DNA from: Balneola sp. | GTDB taxonomy: Bacteria > Bacteroidota > Rhodothermia > Balneolales > Balneolaceae | Direction: 5' to 3' | DNA: 64,000 nucleotides | Assembly: GCA_002696035.1 (NCBI GenBank) | Contig: NZQV01000022.1 | Coordinates: 1 to 64,000, forward strand | In this document: one piece after another, positions 44,528-54,104 of the stretch | How positions within the stretch are numbered: position 1 is the stretch's first letter | Layout: every line of letters begins with the position of its first letter | The notes under the pieces: generated by a model | Told to the model about the DNA's origin: nothing | The model's database searches: none | What the model saw: only the letters and a program-made list of their open reading frames with translations | Made by a program: the position numbers and the translations under genes

Positions 44528-44693
44528 GTTTATGACTCCTGTTAGTTTTTGGTTTGTGTTTAAATTTTTCTGGGCATAAGCCCTTCATTGTTTCGCAATA
44601 CTTATTGCAACATCCGTACCAAACCAATCAGAAGGTTTTATCGCCTCCTCAGAATAGCAAATAGCCGTGTTTTCCCAGGAATGTCTGACGAAA

Positions 44694-45467
44694 TTAGGAA
44701 AGGCTGTCAGACTGCTCTACATGCTCTGCCAACTTTGCATAAATTTCAGGAGCCCAATGCTCTGCCCTGTCATCAAAATTGAAGCCTGCGGGAAGTTCAT
44801 CACCCAAAACAGGTTTCAGTGAATTGCTGAGTTTTTTACGTCGCTGGTTGAAGGCCGTTCGTACCACCGACTTCAGTGTTTTGTCAGAAAAGCCTGATGT
44901 TTTTTTATCAAACCTAAGCTTGATGACTGCGCTATCAACTTTGGGAGGGGGACTGAATGAATGCGGAGCTACATCAAACAAAATTTCGGGCGTACAAAAA
45001 AGCTGTGTCTGTACACTAAGGATTCCATATTGTTTGGATGAAGGTTCCGCAACCAGGCGTTCGGCCACTTCTTTCTGCATCATCAGGATGGCTTCCGAAA
45101 AAAGCTCCCGGTTTTCCAGCAGGTCAAACAATATCGGGGAGGTTATATAATAAGGTAAGTTGCCCACCACAATATTATTCGTATCAGGATCTACCATCTC
45201 TTCCCAGTTCACCTTCAGTACATCTTGCTGGTGGATAGTTATATTATTGAACTCCTTCTTCAGCACCTGAACAGCCCTTTGGTCAAGTTCAATCACATGA
45301 AGATTGGGATGTCGTTCAGCCAGCCACTTCGTTAAAGCCCCGGTACCAGGACCGATCTCTATCACTCTGTCACTTTCTTCGGCTTCCACAGCATCCATAA
45401 TTTGAAAGAGTACCATTTTATCAGTGAGAAAATGCTGGCCAAGACTTTTTTTGGTTCTGAAGGACAT
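44694..45467 (-). CDS. rsmA: 16S rRNA dimethyladenosine transferase RsmA (KsgA)
   Basis: RsmA dimethylates two adjacent adenosines near the 3' end of 16S rRNA during small-subunit assembly. The 257-residue product has SLGQHFLTDK at the N-terminus, the SAM-binding IGPGTGALT at residues 38-46 and the catalytic VGNLPYYITS at residues 101-110. The C-terminal rRNA-binding part ends with VRTAFNQRRKKLSNSL and further helices. Length is normal. It is divergent from the 7TM-HD gene; a 169-bp region separates them. Confidence 0.95.
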   Translation of the reverse strand: MSFRTKKSLGQHFLTDKMVLFQIMDAVEAEESDRVIEIGPGTGALTKWLAERHPNLHVIELDQRAVQVLKKEFNNITIHQQDVLKVNWEEMVDPDTNNIVVGNLPYYITSPILFDLLENRELFSEAILMMQKEVAERLVAEPSSKQYGILSVQTQLFCTPEILFDVAPHSFSPPPKVDSAVIKLRFDKKTSGFSDKTLKSVVRTAFNQRRKKLSNSLKPVLGDELPAGFNFDDRAEHWAPEIYAKLAEHVEQSDSLS

Positions 45468-45636
45468 TCGGGATTGATGATTGTAGATTTATATTTGTTG
45501 ATTTAGTTAAGATTGGGGCATTATCTGCTAATGTCAACAAATCCCCAAATCACTATTTCAGGTCTTTGATATCAGTTCACAGTATACTGCAAAAAGATTT
45601 GTAAATTTGGGGTGGGTTAACAACCTTTCATAAAAT

Positions 45637-48102
45637 TTGAATACAACCACGTTAATGAGCTTCCTCGAAAAAATAGGCCTTGGCCAAAAGAACAAAGAGC
45701 TTGCACCTCTTATTGGTGAGAAAAAAAAGAAAGAGCAGGAGAAATATTCTCTTAAAAGAAATCCATACATACGGTTAGCTATTTTAGTGCTGTTTATTGG
45801 GATCACCGCTTTTTCATTGCCAAGAAATCCTGTTAGTTCAGGTCTGAATTATACTGCGGGACAGCCCTGGAGAAATGCCGACCTGACCGCTCCTTTTGAT
45901 TTTGCAATCAACAAAACCGCTGAGGAACTTGAAGAGGAACGTCAGCAGATCAGAGAGACCACACCTCCTATTTTTCGGGTAGATGGCAATGTTCCCATCA
46001 GCATTCAAGCCAAACTGGATTCGGTATATCGTGAAATTCAGCCCATCCTTCAAAACTACCATGAATGGCAATCTTTGCAGCGTCAGGAAGGCACGGCTAC
46101 AGAAGACAGCCTGGAATTTTTCAGGTCTCTGGAAGAATCAAATATAGAGTTGACAGATCCTTCCTGGAACATCCTTCTTGATAGTTTTGATGAAGTACAG
46201 CGCAGAGGTCTTCCTCCCAGTCAGTTTGAGGGTATTCAGATCAAACAGCAGCTCGAAAACCTCATAGATCAGCTCATGAATCAGGGTATCATCAACCGGG
46301 CTAAAAGCACGCTTAGTACCGACAAGATCACTCTTCGAAATACCAGCGAAAGTACCGAACGATCTGCGGACCTTTCGCGGGTCAGAGATCTCAGGGAGGC
46401 CAATGAATTTATGCAGTTCAGGCTGAATCGGGTGTTTGATGAGGAGCGCAAAAGGTTAGCTATGGAGTTGTATAACAAGATCATTCAGCCGAATTACATC
46501 TTCAGCGAAGAGGATACCCAAAGCCGACTGCAAGAGGAACTGGCAAAAATTTCTGAAACCAAAGGAGCTATCGCGCAAGGACAAGTGATCATTCGTCGTG
46601 GTGATATAGTAACGGCAGAACGTGCTAACATCCTGGAAAGCCTGGCTGAAGCGCGGTCTCAAAATGCAACCCAAATTGAACGCTGGGTTCGCTTTGCCGG
46701 ACAGCTGGTCATTATCATCGCCATTACCTTTGTCTTCTTCATGTACAATTTTTTGTATCGAAGAAATATAACTTCCGACAACGCCCTCTTCTTCCTGGTG
46801 TTTCTGACAATGGGACTGGTATCACTTGCTGCCGGCCTCGTGAATTATTTTGATTTTGCCAATCCATACGTCATCCCGGTAGCTATAGCTCCCATTATAC
46901 TTACCATCATTTTTGATTCCCGGGTAGGCCTTGTATCGTCTATTACCCTGGCCACATTACTGGGACTAATAAATGGAAACAGCTTTGAGTTTGTGATCGC
47001 AACATTTGCGGCCTGTAGTCTTGGCGTGTTTTCAGTTCGGGATATTAAAGACCGTTCCCGCTTTTTCTTTACCACTCCAGGCGTTGTACTCATTACCTAT
47101 CTGATTGTATTGGGATCTTTCAGTGTTACCGCCTTAAAAGGATGGGAGCAATTTGGCGTCGACTTACTTTACGTGATCATTAGCAGTGTCTTTATCCTGT
47201 TTACTTACCCCATGATCTTATTATTTGAAAAGATCTTTGGAGTGACTACTGATTTCACCCTCATTGAACTCGGCGACACCAATCAACCAGTGCTAAAAGA
47301 ACTTATGAACAAAGCCCCGGGCACCTTCCACCATAGCCTGCAGGTTGCCAACCTTTCGGAAGCAGCCGCTTCAGCTATTGGTGCCAATTCCCTTTTATGC
47401 CGGGTTGGCGCATTATATCACGATATCGGTAAAATGGTGAAGCCCGAATATTTTGTTGAAAATCAGACCAAAGGGACCAACGAGCACGATAAGCTAAAGC
47501 CTCAGATGAGTGCTATGGTTATTAAAGCTCATGTAAGTGAAGGGGTGAAAATGGCTGAAAAAGAGGACCTGCCTGATATCATCATCGACTTTATAAAAAC
47601 ACATCATGGTACATCTGTGATCCGCTATTTCTATGAGAAGGCAAAAGAAGATGATGACCTGAAAAGCATTCTGCAGGAAGACCAATTCAGGTATGAAGGC
47701 CCCCTTCCATCAACCAAAGAAACCGGTATTTTGTTGCTGGCAGATGGTGTTGAAGCAGCCTCTCGCGCTATGAAAAACCCAACCTATCCCAAACTGGAAA
47801 ACCTCGTCAATCGCATGGTGGATGACCGTGTGGCAGAAGGTCAGCTTAGTCATTGTCCCCTCACCTTTCGTCACCTGCAAGTGATCAAGGAAACCTTTCT
47901 GAATATTTTGGTGGGTGTATACCACAGTCGGGTTGAGTATCCTGAAGACAAAGAGCGCGAAGCTGAAGAGAAAGCTGCCGAAGAAAAAGCCCAGAAGGCT
48001 AAGCAGAAAAAAGAGCAGGCTTCCGAAAATACAACAGAAGAGCAGATCTCAGAAAATGGTACCGAGTCAACGCAACAGGAAGAAGAAAAAAGTAGCGAAT
48101 AA
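45637..48102 (+). CDS. 7TM-HD phosphodiesterase (YqfF/PgpH family)
   Basis: An 821-residue membrane protein of the 7TMR-HD family, whose characterised members (PgpH) hydrolyse cyclic di-AMP. Residues 1-45 are cytoplasmic, a first helix is near residue 48, and a large extracytoplasmic 7TM-HDED-type domain spans about 70-345. A membrane block lies near 350-540, and the HD domain near 560-720 contains HHSLQVANL and ALYHDIGKM with the metal-binding His-Asp pair. The last 60 residues are a charged Lys/Glu/Gln tail. The start TTG at 45637 is likely, but the nearby ATG 45655 is possible. A 2-bp gap separates it from the Xer gene. Confidence 0.92.
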   Translation: MNTTTLMSFLEKIGLGQKNKELAPLIGEKKKKEQEKYSLKRNPYIRLAILVLFIGITAFSLPRNPVSSGLNYTAGQPWRNADLTAPFDFAINKTAEELEEERQQIRETTPPIFRVDGNVPISIQAKLDSVYREIQPILQNYHEWQSLQRQEGTATEDSLEFFRSLEESNIELTDPSWNILLDSFDEVQRRGLPPSQFEGIQIKQQLENLIDQLMNQGIINRAKSTLSTDKITLRNTSESTERSADLSRVRDLREANEFMQFRLNRVFDEERKRLAMELYNKIIQPNYIFSEEDTQSRLQEELAKISETKGAIAQGQVIIRRGDIVTAERANILESLAEARSQNATQIERWVRFAGQLVIIIAITFVFFMYNFLYRRNITSDNALFFLVFLTMGLVSLAAGLVNYFDFANPYVIPVAIAPIILTIIFDSRVGLVSSITLATLLGLINGNSFEFVIATFAACSLGVFSVRDIKDRSRFFFTTPGVVLITYLIVLGSFSVTALKGWEQFGVDLLYVIISSVFILFTYPMILLFEKIFGVTTDFTLIELGDTNQPVLKELMNKAPGTFHHSLQVANLSEAAASAIGANSLLCRVGALYHDIGKMVKPEYFVENQTKGTNEHDKLKPQMSAMVIKAHVSEGVKMAEKEDLPDIIIDFIKTHHGTSVIRYFYEKAKEDDDLKSILQEDQFRYEGPLPSTKETGILLLADGVEAASRAMKNPTYPKLENLVNRMVDDRVAEGQLSHCPLTFRHLQVIKETFLNILVGVYHSRVEYPEDKEREAEEKAAEEKAQKAKQKKEQASENTTEEQISENGTESTQQEEEKSSE

Positions 48103-48104
48103 CC

Positions 48105-49016
48105 GTGGCTTTTAAGCAAGAACTGGATCTATACCTTCAGTTTATAAAGCTTGAAAAAGGACTTACCAAAAATTCGGTGATTTCCTATAAAAATGACCTG
48201 GAGCGGTATTTCGTCTATCTCACTACCCAAAAAAAGATCAAAGACCTGGCCGGGGTTACGCTCAATCACATTGAAGATTTTCTGAATTATTTAGTTGATG
48301 AAGAGTTATTGTCAGCCAGTTCTCTGGCCCGGAATATTTCAAGTATCCGCGGGTTTCATGAATTTTCGGTGGTGGAAGGCATTACCAAAGCCAATCCTGC
48401 CGAACTGGTGGAATTACCCAAAAAAGCCTCCAAGCTTCCCGAAGTTTTAGACCGCGAAGAGGTCGAAGCCATCCTCTCCACACCGGATTTGACCACCAAT
48501 ACCGGCATCCGAGATAAAGCCATCCTGGAAACACTCTATGGAACCGGAATGCGCGTAAGTGAACTCACCGGACTGGAACAAGACCGTCTCATTTTCGAGA
48601 TCGGATTTATTCGGGTGATCGGAAAGGGAAATAAGGAACGCCTGGTTCCGGTAGGAGAAATTGCACAAGATGCTATTTCGCATTACACGGAGCAGATCCG
48701 CCCACAGTTTTACAATCCGGAGAAAGAACACAAAGCCAAGAACAAAGTATTCCTAAGCGTTCGCGGAAGTGCCCTTTCTCGTATGAGTATTTGGAACATC
48801 GTGCAAAAAGCTGCCGAAAAAGCCGACATTCAAAAGAACGTGTATCCTCACATTTTCCGGCATTCCTTTGCCACACATTTATTGGAAGGCGGCGCTGATC
48901 TGCGGGCGGTTCAGGAAATGCTGGGACATTCATCCATTCTTACCACTGAAATTTATACGCACATCGATAGGTCTTTTCTACACCAGGTGCATAAGGAGTT
49001 TCATCCCCGGGCGTAG
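48105..49016 (+). CDS. xerD: Tyrosine recombinase XerC/XerD-type
   Basis: A 303-residue site-specific tyrosine recombinase. All catalytic residues are present: Arg150 (GTGMRVSEL), Lys174, His249 and Arg252 (HIFRHSFATH), His275 (GHSSI) and the nucleophile Tyr284 (EIYTHID). Length and sequence match XerD, which resolves chromosome dimers at dif. No dif-like site is seen next to it. It starts with GTG 48105, 2 bp after the preceding stop, so it is co-transcribed with the 7TM-HD gene. Whether it is XerC or XerD is not certain. Confidence 0.9.
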   Translation: MAFKQELDLYLQFIKLEKGLTKNSVISYKNDLERYFVYLTTQKKIKDLAGVTLNHIEDFLNYLVDEELLSASSLARNISSIRGFHEFSVVEGITKANPAELVELPKKASKLPEVLDREEVEAILSTPDLTTNTGIRDKAILETLYGTGMRVSELTGLEQDRLIFEIGFIRVIGKGNKERLVPVGEIAQDAISHYTEQIRPQFYNPEKEHKAKNKVFLSVRGSALSRMSIWNIVQKAAEKADIQKNVYPHIFRHSFATHLLEGGADLRAVQEMLGHSSILTTEIYTHIDRSFLHQVHKEFHPRA

Positions 49017-49100
49017 AATTTTTCTTTACATATTCCGTTCAGCATTCACTTCTTAAACCATTATTTTAAATCGAAATTTAAATCATCCCCAAAGAACAAG

Positions 49101-50786
49101 ATGCGAATACTACTTTTACTCCTCACCTTTGTATTTACTTCCCACTCCCTTTCCGCACAAGTTCTAAATTCTAAGTCATATAAAAATGGCTTAGTGGTTA
49201 CCGCCGATAAGTACGCTTCGGAAGTGGGTAAAGAGATCCTTCAAAAAGGAGGAAATGCCGTTGATGCCGCCGTAGCTGTTCAGTTCGCGCTGGCTGTCAC
49301 CCTTCCACGCGCTGGTAATATTGGAGGCGGCGGATTCATGGTAATTCACCTCGCTGATGGCGAAACAGCAACGCTTGATTTCCGCGAAAAGGCTCCCCAA
49401 AAAGCTACCCGCGATATGTACATCCGCAATGGAGAATTTGACGGAGACCTGAGCTGGGAAGGCATTCTCGCTGTGGGCGTTCCCGGCACGGTGGATGGTA
49501 TGATCAAAGCATCGGAACGATACGGACGTTTGCCCCTCGACATGGTGATGCAGCCTGCAATTAAGCTGGCTCGTGAGGGATACCTCCTTTCTTACTCCCA
49601 TGCTCAGGATCTCAACAACCATAAGGATACTTTTATCAAATACCGAGCTTCACGTGATTATTTTACGACCGGAGATTCTACCCTCTTTGAAGAGGGCGAC
49701 CTTTTTGTTCAGGAAGATCTGGCGACCACACTTCAGCGTGTTGCCAGGTTTGGTCGCGAAGGATTTTATGCCGGTCCTACTGCCGATGCCATCGTGGCCG
49801 AAATGGAACGTTATCGTGGCCTGATCACACATAGCGACTTGTACGATTATGAAAGCGTATGGCGCGACCCGGTTACTGTAGATTACAAGGGGTATTCGTT
49901 GCACATCATGCCGCCCCCAAGCAGTGGAAGTGTGGCCATCGCACAGATCCTGAAGATGGTTAATGATTACGACCTGAAATCAATGGGCCATAACTCTGCC
50001 GATTACGTGCATGTACTGGCTGAAGCCATGCGTCGCTCCTTTGCCGATCGCTCCTATTATCTCGGCGACCCTGATTTTGTGAATATCCCGATGGAAGAAC
50101 TCACGAGTGAATACTACAATGATGTCCGTATGGGCGATTTCTCCATGGATTCAGCTACGGCCTCTTCTTCTATTTCTCACGGTGAAATCTCCGGCTATAC
50201 TGAACCTTCAGAAACCACGCATTTTTCGGTGATGGATGTAGATGGAAATGCCGTCTCCGTAACTACAACACTCAATGGTTCTTTTGGGAGTCATGTCTCG
50301 GTAAGCGGAGCCGGATTCTTATTGAATAACGAAATGGATGATTTCTCAGCTCAACCCGGAGAACCCAACACCTATGGTTTGATCGGAGCTGAAGCCAATG
50401 CTATAGAACCGGGAAAACGAATGCTGAGCAGTATGTCGCCCACCATTGTTACTAAAAATGGAAAGGTAGATATGATCCTGGGAGCTGCTGGCGGACCCCG
50501 AATCATCACTGCAACCCTGCAAACTTTCTTGAACCGGGCCGTTTTTGATATGCGAGCTCAGCAGGCAACTTCTCTTCCCCGGTTTCATCACCAGTGGTTG
50601 CCGGATGTTTTGCTGTTTGATGATTTTGGATTGAGTCCTGACACACAGAAATTACTGGAAGAAAAAGGACATCGCATCTTCCCATATCCTGCTGTTGGTC
50701 GTGCCCACAATATCTATGTTGGCTCCGATGGTTCACTCACCGGCGGCGTTGATCCCCGTGGCGATGGCCATGCCTCAGGCTATTGA
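49101..50786 (+). CDS. ggt: Gamma-glutamyltransferase (Ggt)
   Basis: A periplasmic gamma-glutamyl hydrolase/transferase that acts on glutathione and related gamma-glutamyl compounds. The 561-residue precursor has a signal peptide (LLLLTFVFTSHSLSAQ), the glycine-rich NIGGGGFMVIH near residue 73 and the autoprocessing site at Thr373 in ETTHFSVMDVDGNAV, which becomes the catalytic N-terminal residue of the small subunit. Length is standard. It stands alone between the Xer gene and repeat copy D. Given the bacillithiol genes nearby, its natural substrate may not be glutathione; that is an inference. Confidence 0.94.
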   Translation: MRILLLLLTFVFTSHSLSAQVLNSKSYKNGLVVTADKYASEVGKEILQKGGNAVDAAVAVQFALAVTLPRAGNIGGGGFMVIHLADGETATLDFREKAPQKATRDMYIRNGEFDGDLSWEGILAVGVPGTVDGMIKASERYGRLPLDMVMQPAIKLAREGYLLSYSHAQDLNNHKDTFIKYRASRDYFTTGDSTLFEEGDLFVQEDLATTLQRVARFGREGFYAGPTADAIVAEMERYRGLITHSDLYDYESVWRDPVTVDYKGYSLHIMPPPSSGSVAIAQILKMVNDYDLKSMGHNSADYVHVLAEAMRRSFADRSYYLGDPDFVNIPMEELTSEYYNDVRMGDFSMDSATASSSISHGEISGYTEPSETTHFSVMDVDGNAVSVTTTLNGSFGSHVSVSGAGFLLNNEMDDFSAQPGEPNTYGLIGAEANAIEPGKRMLSSMSPTIVTKNGKVDMILGAAGGPRIITATLQTFLNRAVFDMRAQQATSLPRFHHQWLPDVLLFDDFGLSPDTQKLLEEKGHRIFPYPAVGRAHNIYVGSDGSLTGGVDPRGDGHASGY

Positions 50787-51106
50787 TTTATAGCACACGG
50801 ATTTAGCGGATGTTACGGATTTTTATAGAAACCACCTTTAAACGTTTGAGGATTCGCAATTTTGAGTCAGGTTCCCGTTATTCAGAATGTTGTCAATTAA
50901 ACATAAACACTGTTGTCTTTATTTGTCATCCTGAGCGTTTGGTATTTTCAACTTTGTCCATCGGGTTAAACGCGAAGAGTCTCAAAGTCTAATTCTTGCC
51001 TTATTTAGAATTTGAGACTCTTCGCGATAAACAGGAGGGATTCGTGTTGATTTTTGATGCGCTCAGAGTGACAACTTGTACTATACATATAGAAATAAAA
51101 TAAACT
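50787..51106. other. Gene-free region with repeat copy D
   Basis: These 320 bases hold the palindromic repeat at 50923-51074. The left part (ACGGATTTAGCGGATGTTAC near 50800) looks like a decayed dispersed repeat too. The last 30 bases are AT-rich and may contain part of the mtnA promoter. Confidence 0.55.
50923..51074. repeat. Palindromic dispersed repeat, copy D (152 bp)
   Basis: Outer arms are TTGTCATCCTGAG and CTCAGAGTGACAA. Inner arms at 50971-50986 (CGCGAAGAGTCTCAAA) and 51011-51026 (TTTGAGACTCTTCGCG) form a perfect 16-bp inverted repeat with a 24-base loop. It is the best-preserved copy in the window. Confidence 0.82.
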
Positions 51107-52150
51107 ATGAAACAATCCTACGAATCTATTTCCTGGCAAGATGACCATCTCGTAATCTTAGATCAAACCCAGCTTCCGCTTCGGGAGATCTATTCTGAAA
51201 TTCATACAGTCGGACAGGTTTGGGAAGCCATCAAAAAGATGAAAGTCCGGGGAGCTCCTGCCATTGGCATTGCAGCTGCATATGGGTTGTATTTGGGTGT
51301 TCGCGAGCTGGAATCCAAGAATTTCACCAGCTTTAACGTAGAACTCAACCGCTGGATCGAATACCTTACATCTTCCAGACCTACCGCTGTGAACTTGAGC
51401 TGGGCACTGGATCGTATCAGTCAAACCGTGTATGCCAATAAAGATGAGGATCTCGAAGACGTTAAAGAGGTGATCCTGGAGACGGCTAAAACCATTCACG
51501 ATGAAGATAAGCGAAGATGTGAGCAGATCGGCAAGAATGGCGCTGAACTCGTTCAAAAAGAATGGAATATTTTAACCCATTGTAATACCGGTGGATTAGC
51601 CACAGGCGCCTACGGCACTGCCTTTTCGGTACTGTTACAAGCCCATGCAGACGATAAAGACATTCATGTTTGGGCAACCGAAACACGTCCCCTTTTGCAA
51701 GGTGCACGACTGACAACCTGGGAGTTACAGCAAGCCGAAATCCCCTTTCACCTGATCGCTGATTCGGCTGCCGGACATCTTATGAGAACGGGAAAAGTAG
51801 ATATGATTGTAGTTGGAGCCGATCGCGTGGCTGCAAATGGCGATACCGCAAATAAGATCGGGACCTATCCCCTGGCGGTTTTGGCAAAAGAAAATGACAT
51901 TCCTTTTTATGTAGCACTGCCTCTGTCAACCTTTGACCGTGCTTCAGAAACCGGAGAAGAAATTAAAATTGAAGAGCGGGAACCGGAAGAGGTCACCCAT
52001 CTTGCCAAAACTCCCATCACCCCGAAAAAAACAGATGCTTACAATCCGGCTTTCGATGTAACGCCCAGCAAATACATAACGGGATTCATAACAGAGAATG
52101 GCATTGTGGAGCCGGATTTCACCAAGAACATTAAAGCTCTTTTTGGTTGA
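51107..52150 (+). CDS. mtnA: S-methyl-5-thioribose-1-phosphate isomerase MtnA
   Basis: MtnA converts methylthioribose-1-phosphate to methylthioribulose-1-phosphate in methionine salvage. The 347-residue protein belongs to the eIF2B-like fold. Catalytic Cys159 is in LTHCNTGGLATGAYGT and Asp239 is in VVGADRVAANGDTANKIGT; the VRGAPAIGIAAAYG segment near residue 48 is also diagnostic. No other salvage genes (mtnB, mtnC, mtnD, mtnK) are nearby. Its 3' end overlaps the convergent small membrane protein gene by 20 bp. Confidence 0.95.
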   Translation: MKQSYESISWQDDHLVILDQTQLPLREIYSEIHTVGQVWEAIKKMKVRGAPAIGIAAAYGLYLGVRELESKNFTSFNVELNRWIEYLTSSRPTAVNLSWALDRISQTVYANKDEDLEDVKEVILETAKTIHDEDKRRCEQIGKNGAELVQKEWNILTHCNTGGLATGAYGTAFSVLLQAHADDKDIHVWATETRPLLQGARLTTWELQQAEIPFHLIADSAAGHLMRTGKVDMIVVGADRVAANGDTANKIGTYPLAVLAKENDIPFYVALPLSTFDRASETGEEIKIEEREPEEVTHLAKTPITPKKTDAYNPAFDVTPSKYITGFITENGIVEPDFTKNIKALFG

Positions 52151-52379
52151 TCTTTGAAGGGGAGCTAGTTTGGTTAGTGCTCTCCTCTTCATTCAGGTCT
52201 GTCATCTCAAACTCCTCTTCCCGCTCCCGGTGGATGTTCCATGTTACTCCCAAAGAACTGCCTATGATCACCCCGCCCCCCAATAGCAGGTACACGTTCA
52301 GGTTGATTAAAAAACTTACTCCATAGCCGGCTAAAACGCCAAGTATCACAAAAAAGATCCAGATGAAGAAAGATTTCAT
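52131..52379 (-). CDS. Small membrane protein downstream of histidine kinase
   Basis: An 82-residue protein, starting at MKSFFIWIFFVILGVLAGYG, has two membrane helices (the second LLLGGGVIIGSSLGVTW) and a charged cytoplasmic tail rich in Glu, Asn and Ser. The reading frame is open upstream to 52427, but I start at ATG 52379 so that it follows the kinase stop by 22 bp. It overlaps mtnA tail to tail. I recognise no family; it may be an accessory to the kinase or simply co-transcribed. Confidence 0.6.
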   Translation of the reverse strand: MKSFFIWIFFVILGVLAGYGVSFLINLNVYLLLGGGVIIGSSLGVTWNIHREREEEFEMTDLNEEESTNQTSSPSKINQKEL

Positions 52380-52401
52380 AGAGCTTTGGATTGAATTCGA
52401 T

Positions 52402-54009
52402 TTAAGAATCTTCGACTGGTACTTCAACCTTGAAGGAGGTATTCTCAGAGGAAGTCACTTCTAAACTTGCATTCAGTTGTTTGCTGAAAGCCCGAACCAT
52501 TCTCATGCCCAGGCCTCGCTTAGAGAGAGACTCAAAATCAGCCGGGAGTCCTATTCCATTGTCGGTAACTTTTACGGATAATTTTTCAGCCCCTTTAAAG
52601 ATCTCGACCACAATAAGCCCTTCATCGCCGCTCACAAAACCATGTGTACAGGCATTCATAACCAGTTCATTGGTGATCAAAGCGAACGGAATGGCACGAT
52701 CCATATCTAATTCTATGCCGTCATCAGCATTCACTCTGATCTGAATGTTTTTGTTCTCTTTTCGAAGTGATTGTCCGATGCGGTTACTTAGCTTAATAGC
52801 ATAATTTTTGAGGTTTACGCGGTTAGCCCTACCGGTTTGCGCCATCGATTCGTGAACGATGGTAAGCGAACGAATTAAAGAATGGGATTCTTTAAGAATT
52901 TGCTCATTCGATTTGCCGGTATCACTTTTAAGCTGCAGTTCCAATATGGCAAGTACCATCGTTAAATTGGCTCGTACGCGGTCGTGAATTTCATTCAGAA
53001 GTTGATTGCGTTCATTGAGGGCACTGCTCAGTCGAAGTTCCTTTTCACGCAGCAGATGCGTTTGTTCATCTACTTTCTCTTTCAGATTCGTATTCCAGCT
53101 GCCCACCAGGTAAATACTTCCTATCCCGATAAAAAAGACCAGGGAAATAGATATCCAGGTCACGATCTCAAAGGATTCATTCACGCTCATCATGCTCATA
53201 AATACTTCCTGAGACATTCCTGAACCGGCAATTTCATTTTCAATGGATTGAGAGCCTAACAACTTTGCTGAGATGATAAACATCCCCAAAACTACCACAA
53301 GAACAGATATAGTGGAATAGATCCATTTTATGGATACCTCCTCTTTATCGGGGATCTCAAACTTCTTTTTTCTCCATTCGTAGATCATAGGGGTGAAAAA
53401 ATAAAGCAACGGGCCTGCCACCAAAAACGACTGCAAGAATAAACTCACCCACCAGCTTTTCCAGATAATAAGTGTTTCAAATAGGGGCAGGTGATAAAAA
53501 CGACTCCACACAAAAGCGCCCAGCGAACAGGCCAAGGCTGCAAAAAGAGACACCACGATATAGAATGTAAAGCTCTTCAGGCTTCGCAAACTTACATCAA
53601 AGGAAACACAGTAGTACGATAAGGCGTAAATAGACAGCCCAAGCGTAAACGACATCGAGTATAAAAGTGCCCAGTGCCAGGTCATAGCTGCCGTAAAAGC
53701 CAGCACAAAGGTTGATACGAACACGGGTATGAATCCCCATTCAAATCCAACCCAAAAGACCAGCAGCATCCCGATAAGCATAGGAACCTGTATCAAAAAA
53801 ACCTGCCCGATCTTATCCTGACTAAGGATATCAGAAAAGCCAAAAAAGTGTTCCACTATAAAAGCGGAAGAAATACTCAGGCCAATAAGTGCAATCCAAA
53901 TGGCAAATAAGCTCAGGACCCGTCCGCTGCCCACACCAAATCTGTCGAGGGCATAATCCATGGTCAAAGGTTGATAAGAAAAACCGTCTGCTTTTTCAGA
54001 TTCCGCCAT
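52402..54009 (-). CDS. Membrane sensor histidine kinase (HisKA_2 type)
   Basis: A 535-residue kinase. Residues 30-205 contain about six to eight helices of a MASE1-like sensor region, another helix follows near 230-250, a periplasmic loop of about 30 residues comes next, and a last helix ends near residue 303. The cytoplasmic part starts with a coiled coil (KEKVDEQTHLLREKELRLSS). The phosphoacceptor is His342 in NEIHDRVRANLTMVLAIL, the HisKA_2 form, though the usual HHRVKNN is HDRVRAN here. The ATPase domain shows an N-box (LITNELVMNACTHGF) and a G-box (DNGIGLP). No response regulator gene is adjacent; the orphan receiver at 61085 is a possible partner. Confidence 0.86.
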   Translation of the reverse strand: MAESEKADGFSYQPLTMDYALDRFGVGSGRVLSLFAIWIALIGLSISSAFIVEHFFGFSDILSQDKIGQVFLIQVPMLIGMLLVFWVGFEWGFIPVFVSTFVLAFTAAMTWHWALLYSMSFTLGLSIYALSYYCVSFDVSLRSLKSFTFYIVVSLFAALACSLGAFVWSRFYHLPLFETLIIWKSWWVSLFLQSFLVAGPLLYFFTPMIYEWRKKKFEIPDKEEVSIKWIYSTISVLVVVLGMFIISAKLLGSQSIENEIAGSGMSQEVFMSMMSVNESFEIVTWISISLVFFIGIGSIYLVGSWNTNLKEKVDEQTHLLREKELRLSSALNERNQLLNEIHDRVRANLTMVLAILELQLKSDTGKSNEQILKESHSLIRSLTIVHESMAQTGRANRVNLKNYAIKLSNRIGQSLRKENKNIQIRVNADDGIELDMDRAIPFALITNELVMNACTHGFVSGDEGLIVVEIFKGAEKLSVKVTDNGIGLPADFESLSKRGLGMRMVRAFSKQLNASLEVTSSENTSFKVEVPVEDS

Positions 54010-54104
54010 TAATTACTCCTGGCTACATATTAGCCTGATGATGATCTAAATTTCCTGCTGTCATTCAATGCTCACAAAATATGTTAACACTATATTGTGC
54101 ACAA

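Noticed and set aside
49191-49622. 143-codon antisense frame in ggt
   Set aside because: It is fully opposite conserved ggt sequence with no recognisable domain.
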